From positions 1 to 64,000 of the forward strand of contig NZ_FNDB01000001.1 of NCBI RefSeq assembly GCF_900099915.1: a stretch of DNA of 64,000 nucleotides. Direction: 5' to 3'. This document shows positions 8,213 to 16,998 of this stretch, piece by piece. The stretch is from Flavobacterium omnivorum (GTDB lineage Bacteria; Bacteroidota; Bacteroidia; Flavobacteriales; Flavobacteriaceae). The notes beneath the pieces were generated by a model. The model made no database searches. It was given only the letters and a program-made list of their open reading frames with translations, and was not told where the DNA came from. The number at the start of each line of letters is the position of its first letter. Position 1 is the stretch's first letter. Made by a program: the position numbers and the translations under genes.

Positions 8213-9217
8213 ATGGAAGAAAATACGGCGACTTTAGACATCAGAGCAATCAATGAAAAAATCGAAAGAGAGAGTGCATTTATAGACCTTCTCACAATGG
8301 AAATGAACAAGGTTATTGTGGGTCAAAAGCACATGGTGGAGCGTTTGTTAATTGGACTTTTGGGTCAAGGGCATATTTTATTGGAAGGTGTTCCCGGATT
8401 AGCAAAAACTTTAGCGATAAACACCCTTTCACAAGCCGTTCAGGGATCTTTCAGCAGAATTCAATTTACACCGGATTTATTGCCAGCCGATGTTGTGGGA
8501 ACTATGATTTATAATATTAAGTCAAATGAATTTTCGATAAAAAAAGGACCAATCTTCGCTAATTTCGTCCTTGCCGATGAGATTAACCGTGCGCCCGCCA
8601 AAGTGCAATCGGCTTTACTGGAAGCCATGCAGGAAAAGCAAGTAACTATTGGTGACACTACTTTCAAACTGGATAGACCATTTTTAGTGTTAGCGACTCA
8701 AAATCCAATTGAACAAGAAGGAACGTATCAATTACCTGAAGCGCAAGTCGATCGTTTCATGTTGAAAACGGTTATTGATTATCCAAAAATGGAAGACGAG
8801 CGTTTAGTAATTCGGCAAAATCTAAAAGGGAGTTATGAAAAAGTAAATGCTGTAGTTTCTGTGGAACAAATTTTACGCGCTCAGGAAGCAGTTCGTGAGG
8901 TTTACATGGATGAAAAAATAGAAAAATACATACTTGATATCATTTTTGCCACACGTTATCCAGAGAAATATAAATTGGCTGATTTGAAACCATTAATCAG
9001 TTTTGGAGCATCTCCACGTGGAAGTATTAATTTGGCGACTGCCGCAAAATGTTACGCTTTTATCAAACGTCGTGGTTATGTTATTCCAGAAGATGTTCGT
9101 GCTGTAGTGCATGATGTTTTGCGTCACAGAATTGGAGTTACTTACGAAGCCGAAGCCGAAAATATTACTTCAGTAGACATCATCAACAAAATCGTAAACG
9201 AAGTAGAAGTACCTTAA
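8213..9217 (+). CDS. MoxR-family AAA ATPase
   Basis: 334 residues. Walker A is GVPGLAKT (about 62-69), Walker B and sensor region are VLADEINRAPAKVQSALLEAMQE, sensor 1 is LATQNPIEQEGTYQLPEAQVDRF, and the C-terminal lid follows. MoxR ATPases act as chaperone-like assembly factors with von Willebrand factor A proteins. It heads the Bat operon, whose products include the DUF58 protein and two VWA proteins. A TTCAATTTGCACC sequence near 8157 resembles a Flavobacterium promoter. Confidence 0.95.
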   Translation: MEENTATLDIRAINEKIERESAFIDLLTMEMNKVIVGQKHMVERLLIGLLGQGHILLEGVPGLAKTLAINTLSQAVQGSFSRIQFTPDLLPADVVGTMIYNIKSNEFSIKKGPIFANFVLADEINRAPAKVQSALLEAMQEKQVTIGDTTFKLDRPFLVLATQNPIEQEGTYQLPEAQVDRFMLKTVIDYPKMEDERLVIRQNLKGSYEKVNAVVSVEQILRAQEAVREVYMDEKIEKYILDIIFATRYPEKYKLADLKPLISFGASPRGSINLATAAKCYAFIKRRGYVIPEDVRAVVHDVLRHRIGVTYEAEAENITSVDIINKIVNEVEVP

Positions 9218-9218
9218 A

Positions 9219-9297
9219 GTTTGTTTAAGGTTTAAAGTTTCAAGTTGTTGGATTAAGAACTTGGAACGTTAAACTTTTAAACTTTAAACAAATTAAA
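9219..9297. repeat. Interspersed repeat-like spacer with inverted arms
   Basis: The spacer between moxR and the DUF58 gene consists of recurring GTTTAAAGTTT / AAACTTTAAAC words. GTTTAAAGTTTCAAGTT near the left end is mirrored by AACTTG...AAACTTTAAAC at the right end. It makes a loose hairpin, not a terminator, and does not appear to break the operon. Confidence 0.5.
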
Positions 9298-9298
9298 A

Positions 9299-10162
9299 AT
9301 GGATACAAAAGACCTCTTAAAAAAAGTCCGAAAAATAGAAATTAAAACCCGAAGATTGAGCGATCACATCTTTTCGGGAGAGTATCATACGTCTTTCAAA
9401 GGACGTGGAATGACGTTCAGTGAAGTGCGTCAATACCAGTACGGGGATGATATTCGTGCGATTGATTGGAATGTAACCGCACGGTACAACGAAGCCCACG
9501 TAAAGGTTTTTGAAGAAGAGCGCGAATTGACCATGATGTTAATGGTTGATATTTCAGGTTCAGAAAGTTTTGGTTCGAAAAATCAATTCAAGAAAGATAT
9601 TGTTACGGAAATTGCTGCAACAATGGCTTTTTCAGCGACTCAAAACAACGATAAAATAGGTTTGATTTTGTTTTCGGATGAAATCGAATTGTACATTCCG
9701 CCAAAAAAAGGAAGATCACACGTACTTCGAATCATTCGAGAATTGATAGAGTTTCAGCCTAAAAGCCGTAAAACTGATATTGCTCAAGCCTTAAAATTTT
9801 TATCGGGAACTCAAAAAAAGAAAGCGATTGTGTTTGTAATTTCTGATTTCATTTCGGAAGATTACGAGCACACTTTAAAAATTGCTGCAAAAAAACACGA
9901 CATAACTGGGATTCGCGTGTACGATATTCGAGAAGAAAAAATGCCGGATTTAGGGATGGTTTCTATGCTTGATGCTGAAACCGGAGCAATTGAATTGATA
10001 AATACCGGTTCGAAAGCAGTGCGAATGAATTATGAAAAACAGTACCGCGACAAAGTCAATTATTTTAAAGAAACATTCAGTAAATCAGGTTCAGGTGTTG
10101 TAAACACTACAGTTGATGAAAGTTATGTGACGAAATTATTAAGTTACTTTAAATCAAGATGA
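9299..10162 (+). CDS. DUF58 domain protein of the Bat operon
   Basis: 287 residues without membrane segments. The DUF58 signature is clear: FKGRGMTFSEVRQYQYGDDIRAIDWNVTARYNEAHVKVFEEERELT. A VWA-like part follows with MVDISGSESFG (a D-x-S-x-S metal site), then FVISDFIS. DUF58 proteins occur next to moxR, and are thought to be clients or partners of the ATPase. It is the second gene of the operon. Confidence 0.92.
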   Translation: MDTKDLLKKVRKIEIKTRRLSDHIFSGEYHTSFKGRGMTFSEVRQYQYGDDIRAIDWNVTARYNEAHVKVFEEERELTMMLMVDISGSESFGSKNQFKKDIVTEIAATMAFSATQNNDKIGLILFSDEIELYIPPKKGRSHVLRIIRELIEFQPKSRKTDIAQALKFLSGTQKKKAIVFVISDFISEDYEHTLKIAAKKHDITGIRVYDIREEKMPDLGMVSMLDAETGAIELINTGSKAVRMNYEKQYRDKVNYFKETFSKSGSGVVNTTVDESYVTKLLSYFKSR

Positions 10163-10243
10163 TAATTCTGGATTTTTGATGAAAAACGAATCGAAGTTTC
10201 TGGGTCAAATCTGACACGAACGTTAGTGAACTGGCGAAGCAAA

Positions 10244-10280
10244 TCAAAAATCGTTAATCCTCAATCAAAAATCAAAAGAG
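10244..10280 (+). repeat. Spacer repeat CAAAAATCGTTAATC...CAATCAAAAATCAAAA, copy 1
   Basis: This word pair recurs almost exactly at 18394-18429, in both cases just upstream of a start codon (10296 and 18429). It is an intergenic repeat; a role in translation or transcript processing is possible but not shown. Confidence 0.6.
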
Positions 10281-10295
10281 GTTCAATAATAAAAG

Positions 10296-11927
10296 ATGAA
10301 AAAACAATTATACCTACTACTATTGCTGCTTTCGACTGCGGTTTTTGCACAACAAAAGCAAGTAGTCACAAGTATTGACACAACTAAAAATAAAATTGGT
10401 GCGGAATTTAAACTGTCCATAAAAACTACTGTTGATACTTCGTCTAAAGTTATTTTCCCGAAATTGAAAAACTTTGGAGCTTTAGAGGTGATTCAGTCGT
10501 ATCCTATTGATACTGTCAAAATGGAAGGACGTTATGAATTAATCAAAAAATACGGTTTAACCCAATTTGATTCCGGTAGATACGTGGTTCCAAGTATCAA
10601 GATTTTTATCAACAGCAAACCGTTTATGACGGATTCGCTTTTGGTTGAAGTGGCGAATGTTCAAGTGGATACTTTGAAGCAAAAAATGTTCGACATCAAG
10701 GATATTGCTCCAGCTGATAACCCAATTGGCGACTGGTGGAAATACCTTTTGATTATTGCTTTGATTGTAGGTATTGGAGCTTTTATTTATTGGTTCATTA
10801 AAAAACGCCAAGAAAAGAAACTACACGAAGAAATTTATAAAACTCCAATCGAGAAAGCGACTACTTTGCTAGATACTTTAGAGAAAAAGGAACTTTGGCA
10901 AAAAGGAGAAGTCAAAGCCTATTATAGTGAATTGACTGATATTGCCAGAAATTATATCGAAGAAGCAATAGAAATTCCGGCTATGGAAAGCACGACTTCG
11001 GAATTGATTCAGGGTCTTAGAGCAGCTTCTGTAAAAAAGAAAATGACGCTTTCGCAGGAAATAATTGAAAATCTGGAGCGCGTTTTAAAACAAGCCGATT
11101 TAGTAAAATTTGCCAAATCGAAACCACTAGATTTTGAAATCACAGAAGACAGAAATAAGATTCAAAAAGCAATACTGACATTAGACAATTCAATTCCTGT
11201 GGAAATTCCGGTAGAGGAAGACATGTTGTTGAATGAAGCGCAAAGACAAAAACAAATCCAAATTCAGTTGCGTAAACAAAGGAACAAACGCATCGTAACC
11301 GCGGTAGCTTCGGTTGTTTTTTTATTGGCAGCAACCACGACTTTTTTCATTGTTACCAAAGGGTTTGATTATGTGAAAGACAATATTATTGGTCATCCCA
11401 CAAAAGAATTATTGGAAGGTGAATGGGTAAAAAGTGAGTACGGAAATCCTGGAATTATCATAGAAACACCAAAAGTGCTTAAGAGAGTAGATTTGACAAA
11501 AACACTCCCTAAAAACGGAATGGCTTTGATCAAAGAAATGCAGTCTTTTGCGTATGGAAGTGTTTTGGACCGTTTTTATGTAATGGTTTCTACGCTAAAA
11601 TTCAAAGCAGAAACTCAAATTGATTTGGCAAAATCTATGGATGGTGCTTTGCAATCACTGGAAGCGCAAGGAGCTCAAAACATGATTGTAAAACAAGAAG
11701 ATTTTGAAACTAATGAAGGAGTTAAAGGATTGAAAGCCTACGGAACGTTCTCCCAAATTGATAGCGACAATAAGACTACTGCAAAAATGTATTATGAAGC
11801 AATATTGTTCAGCCAAGAAGGTGGATTGCAGCAGATTTTAATTTTTCATGAAGAAGGAGATAAGTATGGCAACGAAATATCAGAACGCGTTTTGAATGCT
11901 GTCGAATTAAAACAAGCAAGTAAATAA
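10296..11927 (+). CDS. BatD-like membrane protein of the Bat operon
   Basis: 543 residues. Signal peptide MKKQLYLLLLLLSTAVFAQ, a periplasmic BatD-like Ig domain (about 20-130), a membrane segment at about 150-170 (YLLIIALIVGIGAFIYWFI), a cytosolic part with YYSELTDIARNYIEEAIEIP-type sequence that also occurs in related form in BatD, then a second membrane segment around 337-355 (VTAVASVVFLLAATTTFFIV) and a C-terminal domain of unknown fold. Its stop overlaps the batA start (TAATG), which indicates translational coupling. It is an extra gene compared with the minimal batABCDE set. Confidence 0.8.
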   Translation: MKKQLYLLLLLLSTAVFAQQKQVVTSIDTTKNKIGAEFKLSIKTTVDTSSKVIFPKLKNFGALEVIQSYPIDTVKMEGRYELIKKYGLTQFDSGRYVVPSIKIFINSKPFMTDSLLVEVANVQVDTLKQKMFDIKDIAPADNPIGDWWKYLLIIALIVGIGAFIYWFIKKRQEKKLHEEIYKTPIEKATTLLDTLEKKELWQKGEVKAYYSELTDIARNYIEEAIEIPAMESTTSELIQGLRAASVKKKMTLSQEIIENLERVLKQADLVKFAKSKPLDFEITEDRNKIQKAILTLDNSIPVEIPVEEDMLLNEAQRQKQIQIQLRKQRNKRIVTAVASVVFLLAATTTFFIVTKGFDYVKDNIIGHPTKELLEGEWVKSEYGNPGIIIETPKVLKRVDLTKTLPKNGMALIKEMQSFAYGSVLDRFYVMVSTLKFKAETQIDLAKSMDGALQSLEAQGAQNMIVKQEDFETNEGVKGLKAYGTFSQIDSDNKTTAKMYYEAILFSQEGGLQQILIFHEEGDKYGNEISERVLNAVELKQASK

Positions 11928-12928
11928 TGGACAAAATAACATTTTTAAACCCAGAATTTTTTTGGTTGTTTCTGCTGATTCCAGTTGTAATTGTCTGGTT
12001 CATGCGAAAAAAGAACCATCAATCAGCTACGTTGAAAATGAGTTCTCTCGAAGGATTCAAAGGAACAGAATCGTATTTGACCAAGTTAAAACCGATGTTG
12101 AATGTGCTTCGGGTTTTGGCTTTATGTTCTTTGATTGTAGCTATGGCTAGACCAAGAACGGTCGATGTGAGTAATAAAACTAAAACGACGAAAGGTATTG
12201 ATATTGTTATGGCAATTGACGTTTCCGGAAGTATGCTGGCCAAAGATTTGAAACCGAACAGAATGGAAGCCCTGAAACGAGTGGCCGCTGATTTTGTTGA
12301 AGAACGACCAAATGACAGGATTGGACTTGTGGTTTATGCCTCTGAAGCGTACACAAAAACCCCGGTAACCAGTGATAAAGCCGTAATTCTGGATGCTATC
12401 AACAGCATTAAATACGATAATGTTTTACAGGATGGGACCGGAATAGGAATGGGATTAGCGACTGCTGTGAATAGATTGAAAGACAGTCAGGCAAAAAGCA
12501 AGGTGATTATTCTTTTGACTGACGGTGTGAATAATGCTGGATTTATCGAGCCGGAAACAGCATCGGATATTGCCAAACAATACGGAATCAAAGTGTATAC
12601 CGTTGGAATTGGAACTAATGGAATGGCCATGTTTCCTTATGCGATCGCGCCAAATGGGAAGTTTTTGTTCCAAATGATGAAAGTAGAAATTGACGAGCAG
12701 TTGATGAAAAATATCGCAAGAAAAACAGACGGTAAATATTTCAGAGCAACAAGCAACAGCAAATTAGCGGAGATTTATGCTTCCATCAATAAACTGGAAA
12801 CCACTGAAATCGAAGAATTAAAATTCTATGATTACGATGAAAAATTCAGACCTTTTATATGGTTCGCCGGTTTTTTATTATTGCTGGAAGTGGGATTAAG
12901 GAACACGGTTTTTAAAAGCTTTATATAA
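11927..12928 (+). CDS. batA: BatA, VWA-domain aerotolerance protein
   Basis: 333 residues. An N-terminal membrane segment (FFWLFLLIPVVIVWFM), a second one (LRVLALCSLIVAMA), a VWA domain starting at GIDIVMAIDVSGSMLAKDL with the MIDAS D-x-S-x-S, then LLTDGVNN, and a C-terminal membrane segment (FIWFAGFLLLLEVGL). This is the BatA/BatB architecture from the Bacteroides aerotolerance operon. It begins inside the stop of the previous gene. BatB follows 53 nt later. Confidence 0.92.
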   Translation: MDKITFLNPEFFWLFLLIPVVIVWFMRKKNHQSATLKMSSLEGFKGTESYLTKLKPMLNVLRVLALCSLIVAMARPRTVDVSNKTKTTKGIDIVMAIDVSGSMLAKDLKPNRMEALKRVAADFVEERPNDRIGLVVYASEAYTKTPVTSDKAVILDAINSIKYDNVLQDGTGIGMGLATAVNRLKDSQAKSKVIILLTDGVNNAGFIEPETASDIAKQYGIKVYTVGIGTNGMAMFPYAIAPNGKFLFQMMKVEIDEQLMKNIARKTDGKYFRATSNSKLAEIYASINKLETTEIEELKFYDYDEKFRPFIWFAGFLLLLEVGLRNTVFKSFI

Positions 12929-12981
12929 TGACAGTCGCAAACTGAAAACTGTAACTGAAAACTGCGACTAAAAGTAAAAAA
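12929..12981. repeat. Short repeat spacer between batA and batB
   Basis: The word AACTGAAAACTG is present twice (about 12941 and 12953), and AGTCGC at 12932 is mirrored by GCGACT at 12963. Related words occur in the inverted repeat at 27513 and 27662. It appears to be a dispersed intergenic repeat family. Confidence 0.5.
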
Positions 12982-14013
12982 ATGGAATTAGACGAAAAAA
13001 AATATTTATATCTTCTCTTTATACTGCCCTTGGTGGTGTTGGTTTTTCTGTTCAATTTATATTGGAAAAGAAAAAAACAACGCGAGTTTGGCGATTTAGA
13101 AATGGTAAAAAAACTGAGTCCGGAAAGTTCAGTTTTTAAACCCGTTTTGAAAGTAACTGTACTGATTTTGGCTTTACTTGGACTCATTCTTAGTTTGGTA
13201 AATCCAAAGATTGGAACCAAAATGGAAACTGTGAAACGAGAAGGAATCGACATTGTTTTTGCTATTGATGTCTCCAAAAGTATGCTGGCTGAAGACGTAG
13301 CGCCAAACCGATTGGATAAAAGCAAGCAAATTGTTTCACAAATTATCAATCAGTTAGGTAGTGACAGAATAGGAATTGTGGCATATGCCGGAAGCGCTTT
13401 TCCTGTATTGCCCATAACTACGGATTATAGCGTTGCCAAAATGTTTCTCCAAAGCATGAATACTGATATGGTTTCTTCCGTTGGGACATCATTCAATGAG
13501 GCTATCAAGTTGTCGTCAACGTATTTTGATGATAAAAAAACGAGTAAGCTATTGATTATGATTTCGGATGGTGAAGACCATAACGAAGGTGCTGATGAAG
13601 CCGCCGAAGAAGCGAATAAACTTGGAATTAAAATTATTACAATTGGTGTTGGAACTGAAAAAGGAGGTACTATTCCATTAAAAATAAATGGAATAGTCGA
13701 AGGTTTCAAGAAAGACAATAACAACGAAGTAGTGATAACAAAATTGGTTCCTGAAAGTCTGACAGCCATTGCAAAAGCCACAAAAGGAGGCTATGTAAAC
13801 GGCAATAACACCAAAGAGGTTTTGGAATATGTTAAGAATGCTTTGAATAATATTCAAAAAACCGAATTTGAAGCGACCGAAATGGCAGATTTTCAATCGC
13901 AATTTCAATGGTTCTTGGGTTTTGCCTTTTTGCTGTTATTTGTAGACGTTTTTCTATTGGAAAGAAAAACGAGTTGGGTTAAAAAGTTGGATTTATTTAA
14001 CGAGAATAAATAA
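12982..14013 (+). CDS. batB: BatB, VWA-domain aerotolerance protein
   Basis: 343 residues, paralogous to BatA. Membrane segments at about 9-25 and 56-72, VWA domain with FAIDVSKSMLAEDVAPNRLD (D-x-S-x-S), MISDGEDHNEGADEA with the further MIDAS residue, and a C-terminal membrane segment (FQWFLGFAFLLLFVDVFLL). The VWA domain faces the periplasm in this topology. It is followed by batC after 47 nt. Confidence 0.92.
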   Translation: MELDEKKYLYLLFILPLVVLVFLFNLYWKRKKQREFGDLEMVKKLSPESSVFKPVLKVTVLILALLGLILSLVNPKIGTKMETVKREGIDIVFAIDVSKSMLAEDVAPNRLDKSKQIVSQIINQLGSDRIGIVAYAGSAFPVLPITTDYSVAKMFLQSMNTDMVSSVGTSFNEAIKLSSTYFDDKKTSKLLIMISDGEDHNEGADEAAEEANKLGIKIITIGVGTEKGGTIPLKINGIVEGFKKDNNNEVVITKLVPESLTAIAKATKGGYVNGNNTKEVLEYVKNALNNIQKTEFEATEMADFQSQFQWFLGFAFLLLFVDVFLLERKTSWVKKLDLFNENK

Positions 14014-14060
14014 TTATTTCTAAAAGGCTTCAAAACCTTCTGGATTTATAGATACAATAA

Positions 14061-14810
14061 ATGAAAAGATTTAAAATTATCATAATTGCCTTTTTAATCG
14101 CTGCTTTCTCCGGGACAGCCGGATTACATGCGCAACAAAAAGATCGAATTTTGCCTAAAGGAAACCAAGATTATGCGGACAATAAATTTGTGGATGCGGA
14201 GGCTAATTACCGAATTTCGGATTCAAAATTCCCCAATAAAGCAGCTGCGCCTTTTAATCTTGGAAATAGTATTTACAAGCAAAAACAATCTTCCGAAGCG
14301 AAATTTGCATATGCAAAAGCGTTAAAAAATTCGAAAACTAGACCTCAGAAACACCGTGCTTTTCATAATTTAGGCAATGTGTTCATGAAAGAAAAAGATT
14401 ATACACAAGCGGTAGAAGCGTATAAAAATGCATTGAGAAATGATCCGACGGATGAGGAAACCCGTTACAATTATGCTTTGGCCAAAAAAATGCTGAAAGA
14501 TAATCCTCCAAAAGACGACAAGAAAAAAGACGAGAAAAAAGATCAAGAAAAGAAGGAAGATAAAAAAGACAGCGAAAAAGATAAAAAGGACGAAAAAGAT
14601 AAAAAAGACGACAAAGGCGATCAGGACAAACAAAATAAAGATCCGAAACCCAATGACATGGGAGAACCAAAACCGGCTCCAGGAGGAATTTCTAAGGAAC
14701 GTTTAGAAAATCTTTTAAACGCCGTAAATAAAGAGGAAAAGAAAGTTCAGGATAAAGTGAATGCCCAGAAAGTAAAAGGAAAACCAGTTAAAACCGAGAA
14801 GGATTGGTAG
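14061..14810 (+). CDS. batC: BatC, TPR protein
   Basis: 249 residues. Signal peptide about 1-25 (ending GLHAQ), three TPR-like units from about 27 to 145 (PFNLGNSIYKQ, RAFHNLGNVFMKEKDYTQAVEAYKNAL), and then a very charged Lys/Asp/Glu segment (about 150-205) before a Gly/Pro-containing end. The charged tail is typical of BatC in Flavobacteria and is probably an extended linker. Its last bases lie just before the batD start. Confidence 0.88.
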   Translation: MKRFKIIIIAFLIAAFSGTAGLHAQQKDRILPKGNQDYADNKFVDAEANYRISDSKFPNKAAAPFNLGNSIYKQKQSSEAKFAYAKALKNSKTRPQKHRAFHNLGNVFMKEKDYTQAVEAYKNALRNDPTDEETRYNYALAKKMLKDNPPKDDKKKDEKKDQEKKEDKKDSEKDKKDEKDKKDDKGDQDKQNKDPKPNDMGEPKPAPGGISKERLENLLNAVNKEEKKVQDKVNAQKVKGKPVKTEKDW

Positions 14811-14830
14811 TTCAATTAGAGAGTTTGAAA

Positions 14831-16573
14831 ATGAAAAAATTTATAGCAGCGATTGTTTTCTTGGTGTGCAGCACACTCAGTGCTCAGATTCAGTTTGAGG
14901 CCAGAGTAAGCAAAACTACGCTGGGCTTGAATGAAAGATTGCGTATTGATTTTATGATGAATGTAGATGGAGATAACTTTGTGCAGCCGTCTTTTGATGG
15001 TTTCCGTATTATAGCCGGACCAAGTCAGCAAGTAAGTCAATCTTGGGTAAACGGAAGAAGCTCTTTTGAAAAAGCGTATTCTTATTTTCTGACACCCAAT
15101 CAAAAAGGAACATTTACAATTAAGCCTGCGGCTATTGAGTACAACGGTCAGATTTACAAAACAGCACCAATCAAGATTATTGTGACCGCCGCCACGGAAC
15201 AGCCTAGAGACCCAAACGATACTCAAATGTCTGGGGATGAAAACCTATATCTGGTTGCTGATGTTTCTAAAACAAATCCATACATCAACGAACCTATTAC
15301 GGTGGTTTATAAATTGTATTTTGCTAACATTGGAATTTCAAACCTTGGAGAATCAAGTAAGCCTAAGTACAATGATTTTTGGAGCCAAAATATCGAAATC
15401 AAACAACTTGCAGCCGAAGAAGGAATTTTTAAAGGCCAGAATTTCAGGTTTATTGTACTGAAAAAAGTAGTGCTGTATCCGCAAAAATCGGGCAGACTTA
15501 AAATAGAGCCATTGTCATTATCGGTAGATGTGCAATTACCAACCAATCGTAGGGATATGTTTGGTCGTATGATGCTTACAGAAACAACGAAGCGTGTTTC
15601 GGCTGGATCTAAAACCATCACCGTTAAACCATTACCCGAGGCAGGAAAACCGGATGATTTTAGTGGTGCTGTTGGGGATTTTGACTTTAAAGTTACACCA
15701 TCAAAAACTAATTTAAAACACGGAGAAAGTCTGGATTTGGTTGTAAGTGTAACCGGAAAGGGAAATTTAAAATTATTCAGTTTGCCAAAACCTGTAGTGC
15801 CAAATGCGCTTGAAATGTATGATGCCGTTCACAGCGAAGACATTAGCACACCACTTTCTGGAATGACTGGAAAATCTTCGGATAGTTACACCATAATTCC
15901 ACAATACAGAGGTAATTATCCGGTAAAACCAATGCAGTTTTCTTATTTTGATCTGAGTTCCGGAACCTATAAAACAATAAAATCTCCGGAGGTGATGATC
16001 AATGTTTTGGATGGACCTACACCGGCTGATTCGACCGCAACAGATGGAAACAAAAATAAAATTGCTGCAGAGGAATTTAAAACTATCAAGTCAAAAACCA
16101 ATCTTGTTATTATAGATAAAGAGGATTTCTTTGGATCTAATTTGTTTATTGGATTGTTATTGCTTCCTTTTTTATTGGTTCCAATAATTGTTTTATGCAA
16201 AAAGAAGAAAGAGGCTATGAATAGTGATATCACTGGAAACAGAATCCGAATGAATAACAGACTGGCGAAGAAATATTTATCAGAAGCGAAGAAACAAATC
16301 AATAACAAAGAACTGTTTTACATTGCGCTGGAAAAAGCGATGCATAATTTCCTAAAAGCGAAATTACACATTGAAACTTCAGAAATGAGCAAGGATAATA
16401 TTCAGGAATTATTGTTATCTCGAAATGCAAAACCAGAAGCTGTAAATGATTTTATTGCGCTTACTGAAAATTGTGAAGTGGCTCGTTATGCACCTTCGTC
16501 AAGTGTTACGATACAACAGGATTTTGATAAAGCGGTATTTATAATCTCTGAATTAGAAAAACAAATTGCTTAG
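14831..16573 (+). CDS. batD: BatD, membrane-anchored periplasmic protein
   Basis: 580 residues from the ATG at 14831, which gives a proper signal peptide (MKKFIAAIVFLVCSTLSAQ). A longer frame from a TTG at 14804 would overlap batC and put nine extra residues before the signal, so the ATG is preferred. The long periplasmic part has Ig-like repeats, including a GRSSFEKAYSYFLTPNQKGTF segment and GKGNLKLFSLPKP, and a membrane segment near 440-460 (FIGLLLLPFLLVPIIVL) precedes a cytosolic helical domain. It corresponds to BatD (oxygen tolerance family). A decayed GxxExxY gene separates it from batE. Confidence 0.9.
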   Translation: MKKFIAAIVFLVCSTLSAQIQFEARVSKTTLGLNERLRIDFMMNVDGDNFVQPSFDGFRIIAGPSQQVSQSWVNGRSSFEKAYSYFLTPNQKGTFTIKPAAIEYNGQIYKTAPIKIIVTAATEQPRDPNDTQMSGDENLYLVADVSKTNPYINEPITVVYKLYFANIGISNLGESSKPKYNDFWSQNIEIKQLAAEEGIFKGQNFRFIVLKKVVLYPQKSGRLKIEPLSLSVDVQLPTNRRDMFGRMMLTETTKRVSAGSKTITVKPLPEAGKPDDFSGAVGDFDFKVTPSKTNLKHGESLDLVVSVTGKGNLKLFSLPKPVVPNALEMYDAVHSEDISTPLSGMTGKSSDSYTIIPQYRGNYPVKPMQFSYFDLSSGTYKTIKSPEVMINVLDGPTPADSTATDGNKNKIAAEEFKTIKSKTNLVIIDKEDFFGSNLFIGLLLLPFLLVPIIVLCKKKKEAMNSDITGNRIRMNNRLAKKYLSEAKKQINNKELFYIALEKAMHNFLKAKLHIETSEMSKDNIQELLLSRNAKPEAVNDFIALTENCEVARYAPSSSVTIQQDFDKAVFIISELEKQIA

Positions 16574-16578
16574 TAGTT

Positions 16579-16998
16579 TGCTTAACCACAAAGTGCACGA
16601 AGAAGGCACAGAGTACACTAGTTTTATAAAATAAATGAATGAAAACGAAATATCAAAAATTGTATTCGAAAGTGCTTTGAAAGTACATAAAGTTTTAGGT
16701 CCCGGACTATTAGAAAGTGCTTCCTTTGATTTATGAAGAAGTGAAACTGGATGTTGGGTACAGAATTGATATGATTATTGAGGATAAATTTATTGTTGAG
16801 GTAAATTCTGTAGAAGCTCTGACAGATGTTCATTTGGCTCAATTACTAACGTATTTGAGATTGTCGGATTGCAGATTAGGATTACTAATTAATTTTAATG
16901 TAAAATTGCTAAAAGAAGGTGTAAGGCGAGTTATAAATGGAGTACTTTAAATAGTGATCTTTGCGACTTCCTTGTGACCTTTGTGTTTAAATTTTTAT
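16579..16998. mobile_element. Candidate small mobile unit with imperfect inverted ends, inserted in the bat operon
   Basis: The left end (about 16582-16618, CTTAACCACAAAGTGCACG... GGCACAGAG) is the imperfect reverse complement of the right end (about 16957-16993, CTTTGCGACTTCC... CTTTGTGTTTAAA). Shared blocks in the same order are CACAAAG, CAC, GAAG, CA and AG. The unit contains only the decayed GxxExxY gene. The ends resemble words found beside such genes in other Bacteroidota as I recall them, but transposition has not been shown. Confidence 0.45.
16635..16949 (+). pseudogene. GxxExxY family protein, internal deletion and frameshift
   Basis: The frame opens at 16635 with MNENEISKIVFESALKVHKV, then LGPGLLES, the signature start of the GxxExxY family (PD-(D/E)XK nuclease-like, about 120 residues). 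After LLES the sequence jumps directly to LPLIYEEVKLDVGYRIDMII in another frame (16717 onward), continuing with KFIVEVNSVEALTDVHLAQLL and ending RRVINGVL. About 20 codons that carry the YxxxL stretch and following residues are missing. The active-site-like region D..RIDMII..K..VEVNSV has Asn where Lys is usual (VEVKS). It is non-functional as it stands. Confidence 0.8.

Noticed and set aside
12921..13349. 142-codon antisense frame over batB
   Set aside because: It lies opposite a well-supported VWA protein and has no recognisable domain or start context.
14510..14640. Repetitive AAAGAC/GAAAAA words as a possible tandem-repeat or CRISPR array
   Set aside because: They code for the charged linker of BatC in frame and lack spacer structure.
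14370..14670. Two antisense frames opposite batC
   Set aside because: They are the complement of the Lys/Asp/Glu-rich batC segment, giving Phe/Leu-rich translations typical of shadows.
14804..14830. TTG start for batD
   Set aside because: The ATG at 14831 gives a proper signal peptide, while the TTG would put extra residues before it.
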